Origin: an uncultured Blautia sp.
GTDB taxonomy: Bacteria > Bacillota > Clostridia > Lachnospirales > Lachnospiraceae
Direction of reading: 5' to 3'
Assembly: GCF_937880195.1 (NCBI RefSeq)
Contig: NZ_CALFLA010000120.1
Coordinates: forward strand, 31,902-95,901
Length of the DNA stretch: 64,000 nucleotides
Shown here: in pieces, positions 42,556 to 51,267 of the stretch
Layout: each line of letters begins with the position of its first letter
How positions within the stretch are numbered: the first letter of the stretch is position 1
Program-made: the position numbers and the translations under genes
Notes under the pieces: model-generated
Database searches by the model: none
What the model saw: only the letters and a program-made list of their open reading frames with translations
Told to the model about the DNA's origin: nothing

Positions 42556-44400
42556 CTATTCCCCCTTTTTTCCTGTCAGAACCACAATACTGCGGGGACT
42601 GATCCCGATATTTTTTTCGTAGGTTTCTTCTCTTTCTCTGAAAAACGGCCCATCTTCTGTCTCTGAGGTATCTGCTGTCTTTTTCCATACATAACCCTCC
42701 GGCAGGTTCGGCAGAGCGATGGTACGATTTTCCCAGTGAAAATTATATCCCACATAAATAAAATCGTCTTCTGTGCCGTCTGGCTTCTCTGCATAGGCTC
42801 CGCAGTACATTACCCCAATGAGCCGACAGGTATTTTCTTTATTCAAATACCAGGCCCTTTCTCCATGAAAAGACATATCTGGAAATCCCTTGGCAAGGTA
42901 ATCTACCCCTCGTGGTTCTCTCTCCATATGAAGAACAGGGTGAGCTTTTCGGAAAGCAACTGCTTCTTTTACAAATTCAAGAAGTTTTGCGTTTTTCCGG
43001 CATGCTTTCCAGTCCGTCCATCCTGTAGGGTTGTCCTGACACCAGGCGTTATTATTTCCGTTTTGGGAATTGCCGAACTCGTCTCCACCATAGATCATAG
43101 GAATACCCTGGCTGAAAAGCAGGAGAAGAAAAGCATTTTTTATCTGCTGTTCTCTCATTTTCTTTACTGCCATCTTTCTGGTAGGACCTTCTATACCGCA
43201 GTTCCAGGAGTAATTATAATCGCTTCCGTCCTGGTTTCCTTCTCCGTTGTCCTCATTGTGACGATAGTTGTAACAAACTGTATCGTAAAGGGTAAAACCG
43301 TCCTGGCTGGCCATGTAATTCACATTCCCCCCTGAAGAACGCACATGGCGGATATGATATTCTACCGATGGGATCATGCCCTCGTCGCTTTTAAGGAAGC
43401 GGCGCATATCCTGCTGAAATCCTCCCTGGTAAACAGCAATCATGCCGTCGTCCTCCAGATTTTCCGAAGCGTCCTGAAACAGTTTCTTTGTACCATAGAG
43501 AATGTGATCCTTTGCCAAAAGCTCCACAGGAACGCCCTCCCCCAGAAAATGAAAGCCGTCCACGTGATAGTATGTTTTCCAGAACCAGGCCGCCTGAAGA
43601 GCCATAAGAGGATTTGTTCCAGCTGGGAAGTAAAATTCCATAATGCACTGGATTCCCGCCTTATGAAGCGCCTTGATCAGATCGCGAAATTCATTTTCCG
43701 GCTCTTTTGTGGCGCAATAGGCTCTCTTGGGGGCAAAATACCATCCACTCAGATATCCCCAGTAATTAACACGGTCCCTGCTTCTCTTTTCTGTGATCAG
43801 CCCTTCTCCCCTTGCATCTGGAAAGGTTTCTTCAAATTCATAGGCAGGCATCAGCTCTATGGCATTGATCCCCAGCTCCTTCCAGTAAGGGATCATTTCC
43901 TTAAGCCCTGCGAAAGTACCTTTTATTTTTTGGGGAAGCTTCTGCTGCTTCGTATATCCCCGTACATGAACCTTATAAAGAACGGTATCATGATAAGGAA
44001 TATCAAGAGGAGCATCTCCCTCCCAGTCATACTCTGTTTCGGGAAGAAAGGTGCAGCGCACTTTATGTTCTTCTTTGGAATACGTCGCTCCAAAATGCTC
44101 CCTTCCCCTGATTCCATGAGCATAAGGATCCTGTACGATCCGCCCTTCTATACGAAAGTTATATTCAAATTTTTCTGTATCCAGGCCGGATACCAGAAGA
44201 GTGCATACCTTTCCGGTTCTGTGTTCCTCTGTAAAGGAAATCTCCCTGTAGGGATGAGAAAAGCCTTTACGGTAAAGTACCAGCGAGGCCTCTGCTCCCC
44301 AAGGGATCTCCGCTGCAAAATTCAGGCCTTCTGAATTTTTATTTGCCCCAAGAATAACAGGATTCCCGTCCCGGACATATAACCTGTTCTCTTTTTCCAT
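42556..44400 (-). CDS. GH13 isoamylase/GlgX-like protein with lost catalytic residues
   Basis: 614 aa. CBM48-type N-domain (about 10-120), then a GH13 barrel close to GlgX/isoamylase (YKVHVRGYTK, GINAIELMPAYEF, NYWGY, later SQGIPMIYGGDEFGNSQNGNNNAWCQDN) and a C-terminal beta domain. The catalytic positions are changed: the nucleophile segment GFRFD reads GFHFL (residues 282-286), the acid/base region that should read AEPWD reads AVYQGG, region I DVVYNH reads MEFYFP, and the HD of region IV reads QD (366-367). So the fold is kept but glycosidase activity is unlikely. Operon with exoA and DUF5662. Confidence 0.85.
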   Translation of the reverse strand: MEKENRLYVRDGNPVILGANKNSEGLNFAAEIPWGAEASLVLYRKGFSHPYREISFTEEHRTGKVCTLLVSGLDTEKFEYNFRIEGRIVQDPYAHGIRGREHFGATYSKEEHKVRCTFLPETEYDWEGDAPLDIPYHDTVLYKVHVRGYTKQQKLPQKIKGTFAGLKEMIPYWKELGINAIELMPAYEFEETFPDARGEGLITEKRSRDRVNYWGYLSGWYFAPKRAYCATKEPENEFRDLIKALHKAGIQCIMEFYFPAGTNPLMALQAAWFWKTYYHVDGFHFLGEGVPVELLAKDHILYGTKKLFQDASENLEDDGMIAVYQGGFQQDMRRFLKSDEGMIPSVEYHIRHVRSSGGNVNYMASQDGFTLYDTVCYNYRHNEDNGEGNQDGSDYNYSWNCGIEGPTRKMAVKKMREQQIKNAFLLLLFSQGIPMIYGGDEFGNSQNGNNNAWCQDNPTGWTDWKACRKNAKLLEFVKEAVAFRKAHPVLHMEREPRGVDYLAKGFPDMSFHGERAWYLNKENTCRLIGVMYCGAYAEKPDGTEDDFIYVGYNFHWENRTIALPNLPEGYVWKKTADTSETEDGPFFREREETYEKNIGISPRSIVVLTGKKGE

Positions 44401-44441
44401 GATAAGTTCTCCTTTTTATAATATCATTCTGATCCCTCCGG

Positions 44442-45200
44442 TTATTCCAGATCCAGCGTTAGTTCTACCGGACAATGGTCTGATCCCAGAATTTCCGTAT
44501 GGATCTTTGCATCTTGCAGATTCTCTTTCAGGGAAGGCGAAGTAAGAAAATAGTCAATCCTCCATCCTGCATTTTTTTCTCTTGCCTTAAAACGATAAGA
44601 CCACCAGGAGTAAATCCCCTCCTGATCGGGATAAAAATACCGGAAGGTATCAATAAATCCACTGTCCAGCATTTTTGTAAAGCAGGCTCTCTCTTCATCC
44701 GTAAATCCAGCGTTTTTGCGGTTGGTTTTTGGGTTCTTAAGGTCGATCTCCTGATGGGCTACATTCAGATCGCCGCAGCAGATCACCGGCTTTTTTTCCT
44801 GAAGAGAAAGAAGGTAGTTTAAAAAATCTCTCTCCCATTCCATTCTGTAGGAAAGTCTTCTCAGTTCGCTCTGGGAATTAGGCGTATAGACTGTTACAAG
44901 ATAGAAGTTTTCAAATTCCAGAGTAATCACTCTGCCTTCCTTATCATGTTCTTCTATTCCAATTCCATAAAAGGTATTCAGCGGCTTCTTTTTGGTAAAT
45001 ACAGCAGTTCCTGAATATCCTTTACGGTTGGCATAATTCCAGAACTGTTCATAACCTGGAAGCTCAAGCTTCACCTGATTTTCCTGGCATTTTGTTTCCT
45101 GAAGACAGAAAATATCCGCATCCAGTTTATAAAAGCTTTCTTCAAACCCCTTTGTAATACAGGCTCTGATTCCGTTTACATTCCATGATATGAGTTTCAA
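44442..45200 (-). CDS. xth: Exodeoxyribonuclease III
   Basis: 252 aa, AP endonuclease/exonuclease of base excision repair. Motifs KLISWNVNGIRA, FCLQETKCQ (catalytic Glu), CCGDLNVAHQEIDLKNPK, and the C-terminal GSDHCPVELTL. The start is a TTG at 45200 with AGGAGG five nt upstream; 49 in-frame codons before it lie in promoter and repeat DNA. Normal length with the TTG start. Confidence 0.93.
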   Translation of the reverse strand: MKLISWNVNGIRACITKGFEESFYKLDADIFCLQETKCQENQVKLELPGYEQFWNYANRKGYSGTAVFTKKKPLNTFYGIGIEEHDKEGRVITLEFENFYLVTVYTPNSQSELRRLSYRMEWERDFLNYLLSLQEKKPVICCGDLNVAHQEIDLKNPKTNRKNAGFTDEERACFTKMLDSGFIDTFRYFYPDQEGIYSWWSYRFKAREKNAGWRIDYFLTSPSLKENLQDAKIHTEILGSDHCPVELTLDLE

Positions 45201-45300
45201 TGTTTTCCTCCTGATCTGTAAATACGTAGTCTGTCCCTGATTTATCAGGCAAAAATGAATATTATCTTTGTTTATACTCATTTTTCTGTTGATTATCTCT

Positions 45301-45309
45301 ATTATACCA
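45301..45309 (-). promoter_or_regulatory. Extended -10 promoter candidate of exoA
   Basis: TGGTATAAT on the minus strand (TG-n-TATAAT), no good -35 box; leader of about 95 nt to the TTG start. Confidence 0.4.
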
Positions 45310-45459
45310 TGATCACTAAATTCCTCGTTCGCTTTGCTCCGACTCATTAAGTGTTCAGGTATATATTCTCACTAGACTCGAAAATACCTCGTCAAGTGTT
45401 CATATTATACCATATTTCTTTTCCTTTAAGAAACTATTTTGTCATTTATTTTTCTCTGG

Positions 45460-45488
45460 TTTACAATCCATTAGGAATCTGATAAAAT
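45460..45488 (+). promoter_or_regulatory. Predicted promoter of the DUF1292 gene
   Basis: TTTACA (45460-45465), 17-bp spacer, TAAAAT (45483-45488). Confidence 0.55.
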
Positions 45489-45542
45489 AAAAAATACAGC
45501 CGCGGCAAATCCCCGGCAAATAAGAAAAAGTGAGGAACTGTC

Positions 45543-45917
45543 ATGAGCGAAGAATTAAAGAGTGCAGGCTGCAGCGCAAGCGACTGCGCATCCTGCGGCG
45601 AAAACTGCGGATCCAGACAGGAAGGAATCCCCAATACCATCTCTCTTACCCTGGATGACGACACAGAGGTAGAGTGCGCTGTCCTGACCATTTTTCCAGT
45701 AGATTCAACTGAGTATATTGCCCTTCTCCCACTGGATGAAAACGGCCAGAATCAGGATGGAGAAGTATATCTTTATACCTTTTCCCATACCGATGCAGGT
45801 GATCCCATGCTTGCAAACATCGAAAGCGATGAAGAATACGAAAAAGCTGCAGAAGCCTTTAACCTTATTCTGGAAAATGCCCGCAATGCAGAAGAAAAAG
45901 GAGAGTCACTGGAATAA
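45543..45917 (+). CDS. DUF1292 domain-containing protein
   Basis: 124 aa, acidic. The DUF1292 part is at about 30-110 (ISLTLDDDTEVECAVLTIFPVD, then IALLPLDENGQ). The N-terminus has a Cys-rich stretch CSASDCASCGENC, which could bind metal and is not part of DUF1292. GAGGAA precedes the ATG. Function unknown. Confidence 0.85.
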   Translation: MSEELKSAGCSASDCASCGENCGSRQEGIPNTISLTLDDDTEVECAVLTIFPVDSTEYIALLPLDENGQNQDGEVYLYTFSHTDAGDPMLANIESDEEYEKAAEAFNLILENARNAEEKGESLE

Positions 45918-45936
45918 TTCCAGACTCTCCTTTTTT
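45900..45936 (+). terminator. Terminator of the DUF1292 gene
   Basis: Stem GGAGAGTC/GACTCTCC followed by T6; the 5' arm overlaps the last codons of the gene. Confidence 0.88.
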
Positions 45937-45943
45937 CGTTGAT

Positions 45944-46459
45944 TTATTTATTTGTGGTGCTTCCAAAACCGCCGTTTCTGATACCTGTGGCATCGTCATC
46001 TACGGTGATTCCATATTCTACAAAAATCCCCTGCATAAATCCGGTTCCCTTTTTCAGTTCTACCGTTTTGCCTTCTCTGCCGTCATTTGTAAGTTTTGCA
46101 AAAATATGGCCTTCATTATCTGAGTAGAAATAATCGCTGTCAATAATCCCTACGGTATTATTCAGCTGCAGACGGTACTTGAAGCCAAGCCCACTTCTCG
46201 GGTAGCATTTCAGCACCCATTCCGGTTCCATCTCCACCCGGATCCCGGTAGGGATCTTGATCATTTCGCCTGGCTGAAGGCAAAAATCTGTCGGGGCAAA
46301 AAAGTCATAACCTGCGCTTCCTGCAGTGGCGCGTTTGGGAAGCAGGATATTGTCATAGATTTCTCTTATTTCTTCTTCCGAACTGTCTGGAAAGCTGTCC
46401 TTCCAATCATCCAGAAAACGTTGTTCACTTACTTTATAAAATTTTGCGATTCTCTTCAT
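45944..46459 (-). CDS. dut: Deoxyuridine 5'-triphosphate nucleotidohydrolase (dUTPase)
   Basis: 171 aa, trimeric dUTPase type: hydrolyses dUTP to dUMP. Motifs ATAGSAGYDFFAP, PRSGLGFKYRLQLNNTVGIIDSDY, and the C-terminal GGFGSTTNK, which closes over the active site. A 35-residue N-terminal extension is present. AGGAG precedes the ATG. It is 15 bp downstream of nrdG, joining two deoxynucleotide genes. Confidence 0.93.
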   Translation of the reverse strand: MKRIAKFYKVSEQRFLDDWKDSFPDSSEEEIREIYDNILLPKRATAGSAGYDFFAPTDFCLQPGEMIKIPTGIRVEMEPEWVLKCYPRSGLGFKYRLQLNNTVGIIDSDYFYSDNEGHIFAKLTNDGREGKTVELKKGTGFMQGIFVEYGITVDDDATGIRNGGFGSTTNK

Positions 46460-46474
46460 TCTGTTCTCCTACCG

Positions 46475-46966
46475 TCACTCTGCATGAAGGACGATCTTTC
46501 CCTCCCTCAAAGTACGTGGAACATTGATCACACGCTGGTTATCTGATCCCTTCCATTTAAGGGATACGTCCTTGCGTTTCACAAGAAACTCTCCGTCCAC
46601 ACATACGTCAAGGTAATTGACGATCTCTTCATTCTGGATTTCCTCCCAGAGAGAGCCTGTGTAGAGCCAAATCGTCTTGGTTGGATATTTCTGACGGATC
46701 TTTTTTGCAAGAGCCGTACATCCTGTAATATTTGCAGGATGCAGGGGATCTCCGCCGGAAAATGTGATTCCGCTGATATAATCCTTATCAAGCTCTCCAA
46801 AAATCTCTTTTTCTTCTGCCTCTGTAAAAGGCAGGCCTCCGTTAGGGTCCCAGGTAACAGGATTCTGGCATTCCTTACAGCCGTGATTGCAGCCTGCTAC
46901 CCAAAGAACTACCCGAAGTCCGTCTCCGTTCAGCATATCGTCTTTTGTTATATTGTGATATCTCAT
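46475..46966 (-). CDS. nrdG: Anaerobic ribonucleotide reductase activating protein
   Basis: 163 aa radical-SAM enzyme that makes the glycyl radical on NrdD. The Cys motif is CNHGCKECQNP (C-x3-C-x2-C), followed by TFSGGDPLHPAN. NrdD itself is not in the window. It follows pnp by 17 bp with a weak ribosome site. Confidence 0.93.
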   Translation of the reverse strand: MRYHNITKDDMLNGDGLRVVLWVAGCNHGCKECQNPVTWDPNGGLPFTEAEEKEIFGELDKDYISGITFSGGDPLHPANITGCTALAKKIRQKYPTKTIWLYTGSLWEEIQNEEIVNYLDVCVDGEFLVKRKDVSLKWKGSDNQRVINVPRTLREGKIVLHAE

Positions 46967-46983
46967 ATTTGTTCTGTCTCTTT

Positions 46984-49077
46984 TTATTCTTCAGAGGGTA
47001 CGTCTTTCATGCTGAAGCTGATTCTACCCATTTTGTCCTTGCCAAGGCAGATCACCTTCACCTTGTCTCCAAGGTTTAAAACGTCCTCAACCTTATCGAT
47101 ACGCTCTTTTGCGATCTTGGAAATGTGAACCATTCCCTCTTTACCTGGGGCAAATTCAACAAAGGCGCCAAATTCCTTAATGCTTACAACAGTTCCTGTA
47201 AAGATCTGTCCCGCTTCAAAATCTGTAGTGATCACCTCGATCATATGAGCAGCCTCATCCATGCCTCTCTGATCTACGCCGCAGATAGAAACAGCGCCTT
47301 CGTCACTGATATCAATCTGAACGCCTGTACGTTCGATAATGGCATTGATGGTCTTACCTCTCTGTCCTACAACATCACCGATCTTCTGAGGATCGATCTG
47401 GATCTGGATGATCTTAGGAGCATATTTGTTTACCTGAACGCGAGGAGCAGCAATACATTTTTCCATAACCTCTGTCAGGATGTATTCTCTTGCTTCTTTT
47501 GTTCTGCGGATCGCCTCTTCTACGATAGGTCTTGTCAGGCCGTGGATCTTGATATCCATCTGGATCGCAGTGATACCCTCGTGAGTTCCTGCCACCTTAA
47601 AGTCCATATCTCCAAAGAAGTCCTCAAGTCCCTGGATATCTGTAAGAACGATATAGTCGTCATCAGTTGCGCCTGTAACGAGACCACAGGAAATACCTGC
47701 AACAGGTTTACGGATAGGAACTCCTGCTGCCATCAATGACATGGTAGACGCACAGATACTAGCCTGAGAAGTAGAACCGTTTGATTCAAAAGTCTCTGAT
47801 ACGGTACGGATCGCATAAGGGAACTCCTCTGCTGGCGGAAGTACCGGAACAAGAGCTCTCTCAGCCAGGGCTCCATGACCGATCTCACGACGTCCCGGTC
47901 CTCTGGAAGGTTTTGTCTCTCCAACAGAATAAGACGGGAAGTTATAATGATGCATATATCTCTTGGAAGTTTCAAACTCATCCAGTCCGTCCAGTCTCTG
48001 AGCCTCGGAAAGAGGAGCCAGTGTGGTAACGGTACAGATCTGAGTCTGTCCACGGGTAAACATTGCAGAACCGTGAACTCTTGGAATAATATCCACCTCA
48101 GCTGCAAGAGGACGGATCTCTGTAATCTTACGGCCGTCTGGACGTTTGTGGTCACGAAGGATCATTTTGCGGACAGTCTTTTTCTGATACTGATAAACAG
48201 CCTCGCCCAGAACGTTCAGCCATTCCTCATTGTCAGCAAACTTTTCCTGCAATCTTGCAGTGATCTCACGGATGTTTTCTTCTCTTGTCTGCTTGTCGTC
48301 TGTAAATACAGCCTCTTCCATTTCTTCTGGAGGAACGATCTCACGGATAGCCGCAAACAGTTCTTCCGGAACAGCGCAGGAAGCGTAAAGGTGTTTCTCT
48401 TTGCCGCAGTCTGCTACGATCTTATCAATAAAACGAATGATCTCCTGGTTTACTTCATGAGCCTTGTAGATTGCTTCGATCATCTGATCTTCTGGAATCT
48501 CATTTGCTCCGGCCTCGATCATGATCACCTTTTCTCTTGTGGAAGCCACAGTAAGCTGAAGGTCAGAAATCTCCTTCTGCGCCAGAGACGGGTTGATCAC
48601 AAACTCACCGTCAATAAGACCTACCTGTGTTGTGGCACATGGACCGTCAAAAGGAATATCAGAAATGCAGGTTGCAATAGAAGAACCCAGCATAGCCGGG
48701 ATTTCAGGATTGCACTCAGGATCTACTGACATAACCATATTTACAAGAGTTACGTCATTGCGGTAGTCCTTTGGGAATAAAGGACGCATAGGACGGTCAA
48801 TAACACGGGAAGTAAGAATAGCATGTTCGCTTGCCTTTCCTTCTCTTTTGTTAAAACCTCCCGGAATTTTGCCTACTGCGTACATTTTTTCTTCATATTC
48901 AACACTTAATGGAAAGAAGTCAATCCCTTCTCTGGGCTCTTTGGAAGCCGTAGCTGTTGAAAGAACTGTTGTATCTCCATAGTGCATTAAAGCTGCCCCA
49001 TTGGCCTGCTTTGCCACACGGCCAACATCTACAGTAAGAGTTCTTCCAGCTAATTCCATAGAATAACTTTTGTACAT
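46984..49077 (-). CDS. pnp: Polyribonucleotide nucleotidyltransferase (PNPase)
   Basis: 697 aa, 3'-5' phosphorolytic exoribonuclease. Two RNase PH domains (5-210 and 315-540), the linking alpha domain, then KH (PKIIQIQIDPQKIGDVVGQRGKTI) and S1 (GQIFTGTVVSIKEFGAFVEF) domains at the C-terminus. AAGGAG precedes the ATG. Follows rpsO as in most bacteria, with an attenuator-like terminator between. Confidence 0.97.
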   Translation of the reverse strand: MYKSYSMELAGRTLTVDVGRVAKQANGAALMHYGDTTVLSTATASKEPREGIDFFPLSVEYEEKMYAVGKIPGGFNKREGKASEHAILTSRVIDRPMRPLFPKDYRNDVTLVNMVMSVDPECNPEIPAMLGSSIATCISDIPFDGPCATTQVGLIDGEFVINPSLAQKEISDLQLTVASTREKVIMIEAGANEIPEDQMIEAIYKAHEVNQEIIRFIDKIVADCGKEKHLYASCAVPEELFAAIREIVPPEEMEEAVFTDDKQTREENIREITARLQEKFADNEEWLNVLGEAVYQYQKKTVRKMILRDHKRPDGRKITEIRPLAAEVDIIPRVHGSAMFTRGQTQICTVTTLAPLSEAQRLDGLDEFETSKRYMHHYNFPSYSVGETKPSRGPGRREIGHGALAERALVPVLPPAEEFPYAIRTVSETFESNGSTSQASICASTMSLMAAGVPIRKPVAGISCGLVTGATDDDYIVLTDIQGLEDFFGDMDFKVAGTHEGITAIQMDIKIHGLTRPIVEEAIRRTKEAREYILTEVMEKCIAAPRVQVNKYAPKIIQIQIDPQKIGDVVGQRGKTINAIIERTGVQIDISDEGAVSICGVDQRGMDEAAHMIEVITTDFEAGQIFTGTVVSIKEFGAFVEFAPGKEGMVHISKIAKERIDKVEDVLNLGDKVKVICLGKDKMGRISFSMKDVPSEE

Positions 49078-49093
49078 GTTTTTTTCTCCTTTT

Positions 49094-49124
49094 ACAAAAA
49101 ACAGGGCGGATGGAAAATCCGCCC
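49094..49124 (-). terminator. Terminator/attenuator between rpsO and pnp
   Basis: Stem GGGCGGAT/ATCCGCCC, then TGTTTTTTG on the minus strand. Some read-through would supply pnp. Confidence 0.82.
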
Positions 49125-49138
49125 CTTCCGCAAACTAA

Positions 49139-49405
49139 TTATTTTCTTAAACCTAATTTTTCAATCAGCGCACGGTATCTTTCGATGTCTGTTTTCTTCA
49201 GGTATGCAAGCAGACCTCTTCTCTGACCTACCATCTTCAGAAGACCTCTTCTGGAGTGATGATCTTTGTGATGTGTCTGTAAATGCTCTGTAAGCTCCTG
49301 GATTCTTGCTGTAAGAACTGCGATCTGTACCTCCGGTGAACCTGTGTCACCCTCGCATCTTGCATATTCCTTCATAATTGCCTGTTTTTTTTCTTTTGAA
49401 ATCAT
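49139..49405 (-). CDS. rpsO: 30S ribosomal protein S15
   Basis: 88 aa, uS15, binds 16S rRNA early in assembly. Typical sequence: [41 protein letters not shown], and the LGLRK end. AGGAGG precedes the ATG. The leader of about 120 nt holds hairpins (CTGATTT/AAATCAG, GGCTGT/ACAGCC) that may be an S15 autoregulatory site. Confidence 0.97.
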   Translation of the reverse strand: MISKEKKQAIMKEYARCEGDTGSPEVQIAVLTARIQELTEHLQTHHKDHHSRRGLLKMVGQRRGLLAYLKKTDIERYRALIEKLGLRK

Positions 49406-49529
49406 TGTGATTTCCTCCTTATATTATAATTATTCTTGCGGCTGTTATGCACAGCCAATTTAACCGCCGCGTATTAGGAGATGGTTGGAGATTCCTGTCT
49501 CTGAATACGGGCTGATTTACACCTAAATC

Positions 49530-49558
49530 AGTATAGCACAAAAGAGATTGCATGTAAA
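49530..49558 (-). promoter_or_regulatory. Predicted promoter of rpsO
   Basis: TTTACA (49558-49553), 17-bp spacer, TATACT (49535-49530) on the minus strand. Confidence 0.6.
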
Positions 49559-49565
49559 TAAAAAA

Positions 49566-51200
49566 TTATTTTTTTGCATTTTCCTCTTCTTCTGTTAAAG
49601 AAAACGCAATATTTGTAGCATGGTCAGCCACACGCTCCAGTCCTGACAGGATATCGGAGAACATCATACCGGCAGACGCTGTACATTCATTTCTTGTAAG
49701 ACGCTGGATATGAGATTCCTGAAGTTCTCTTTCCATGCGGTCGATCTTATCCTCCAGATCAAGGATCTCCTGCATGTGTTCCTGGTTATTATGGGAAAAC
49801 ATATCCAGAGCATAGGTGGTGATAGCCACTACCATATCCAGCATATCATTCAGTTCTCTCTTAGCCTGAGGGCTAAATTCCACCTTGTTTTCCATTCTCT
49901 GTTTTGCAGCGTCGGCTACGTTCTCCGCATGGTCTCCAATACGTTCAATATCATTTACCACATGGAAAAGTCCACCGATACTCTTTTTGTCCTCTGTGGG
50001 AATAGTTGTCTGGTTTACTTTTACCAGATAATCCGTAATGGCATGATTCAGAAGATTGATCTGGTCTTCTGTCTCATAAACCTCCTGGATTTCCTTCTCG
50101 TTCAGAGTAAACAGCGCGTCCATAGATGCTTTCAGATTGTTGATGGCAATATTTCCCATGCGCTCCATCTCTCTTGTAGCGTCAAAAACTGCTGTTGTAG
50201 GAGAAAATATGGATTTTTCTCCAATATACTGAAGCTGAAATTCCTGTGCAGGAGCCTTTTCCTCTTCCCGGACAAAAAGACCTGTAAGTTTAACGATCTG
50301 CTTAACAAACGGAAACAGAAGCAGAACCTCCACAACTTTGATCAGTGTATGGGCGTTTGCCACCTCTCTGGCAACGTTTCCATGAGAGATCGTGCTGATA
50401 AATGAAGTAATTGGTTCCAGCGCAAAGCTGAATACAATATACATGATCGCAGTACCGATAATATTAAAGAACAGATGGATAAGAGCTGCTCTTTTTGCCA
50501 CCTTCTTTCCGTTAATGGAAGCCAGAAGGGCGGATACACAAGATCCGATGTTGCATCCAAAAATAATAAAGTAGCAGATACGGATATCAAGAAGTCCCTG
50601 CTGAGCCAGAAGGAGTACGATACCAACTGTAGCAGAAGAACTCTGCAGAACAGTTGTCACAACGATTCCCACAACAACAGCCAGAAAATGACTGGTAAGG
50701 GAACTCATGATTTCTACTACCTGGGGAGATTCACGAAGCACTGACATAGAATCAGACATGCCGGAAAGTCCCATAAAGAGAATACCGAAGCCCAGAAGGA
50801 CTTCTCCTGCTCTCTGTATTTTTGTTTTATTGCAGAACATGACCATAACCACGCCTGCCATAACAATAGCCGGCGCAAGCGCAGACAGATTTAAAGAAAT
50901 CAGCTGCGAAGTAACCGTCGTACCGATATTGGCGCCCATGATCACGCCTGCCGCCTGATATAAGTTCATCAGACCGGAATTTACAAAGCTGACTACCATT
51001 ACGGTAGACGCACTTGAAGACTGAATCACTGCCGTAAAGAATGTTCCTACAATGATTCCTCTTAATGGAGTTTTTGTAAAAAACTCCAAAATACTTCTCA
51101 TCTTGGCGCCTGCTGCTTTTTCAAGGCCGTCGCTCATAAGCTTCATGCCGTACAAAAACATACCAAGGCCACCCATTAAACCAAGAATAATCCCTGCCAT
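49566..51200 (-). CDS. Na/Pi cotransporter family protein with PhoU-like domain
   Basis: 544 aa. Membrane part (1-315) with the duplicated NptA repeats (TAVIQSSSASTVMVVSFVNSG and TTVLQSSSATVGIVLLLAQQG), and a C-terminal cytosolic PhoU-like four-helix part (about 350-540, with two similar halves, e.g. NDIERIGDHAENVAD and ERVADHATNIAF). Takes up phosphate with sodium. Start ATG at 51200 after GGGAGAA. Confidence 0.93.
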   Translation of the reverse strand: MAGIILGLMGGLGMFLYGMKLMSDGLEKAAGAKMRSILEFFTKTPLRGIIVGTFFTAVIQSSSASTVMVVSFVNSGLMNLYQAAGVIMGANIGTTVTSQLISLNLSALAPAIVMAGVVMVMFCNKTKIQRAGEVLLGFGILFMGLSGMSDSMSVLRESPQVVEIMSSLTSHFLAVVVGIVVTTVLQSSSATVGIVLLLAQQGLLDIRICYFIIFGCNIGSCVSALLASINGKKVAKRAALIHLFFNIIGTAIMYIVFSFALEPITSFISTISHGNVAREVANAHTLIKVVEVLLLFPFVKQIVKLTGLFVREEEKAPAQEFQLQYIGEKSIFSPTTAVFDATREMERMGNIAINNLKASMDALFTLNEKEIQEVYETEDQINLLNHAITDYLVKVNQTTIPTEDKKSIGGLFHVVNDIERIGDHAENVADAAKQRMENKVEFSPQAKRELNDMLDMVVAITTYALDMFSHNNQEHMQEILDLEDKIDRMERELQESHIQRLTRNECTASAGMMFSDILSGLERVADHATNIAFSLTEEEENAKK

Positions 51201-51267
51201 TCTCTGTTCTCCCTTGTATTCTTTTCCTTTATCAGTTGACGCAAAAATGTATCCTCATTGTTTCTTT

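Larger units (their letters stand above)
45201..45542. other. Intergenic region between exoA and the DUF1292 gene
   Basis: 342 bp with no gene. It has divergent promoters, two AAGTGTTCA direct repeats (45349-45357 and 45394-45402) around an AGGTAT/ATACCT inverted pair, and two TGGTATAAT motifs on the minus strand (ending at 45301 and 45404). Confidence 0.55.

Noticed and set aside
43345..44334. 329-codon plus-strand frame opposite the GH13-like gene
   Set aside because: I checked it because the GH13 protein is degenerate, but the minus frame has clear family homology and a ribosome site; the plus frame has neither.
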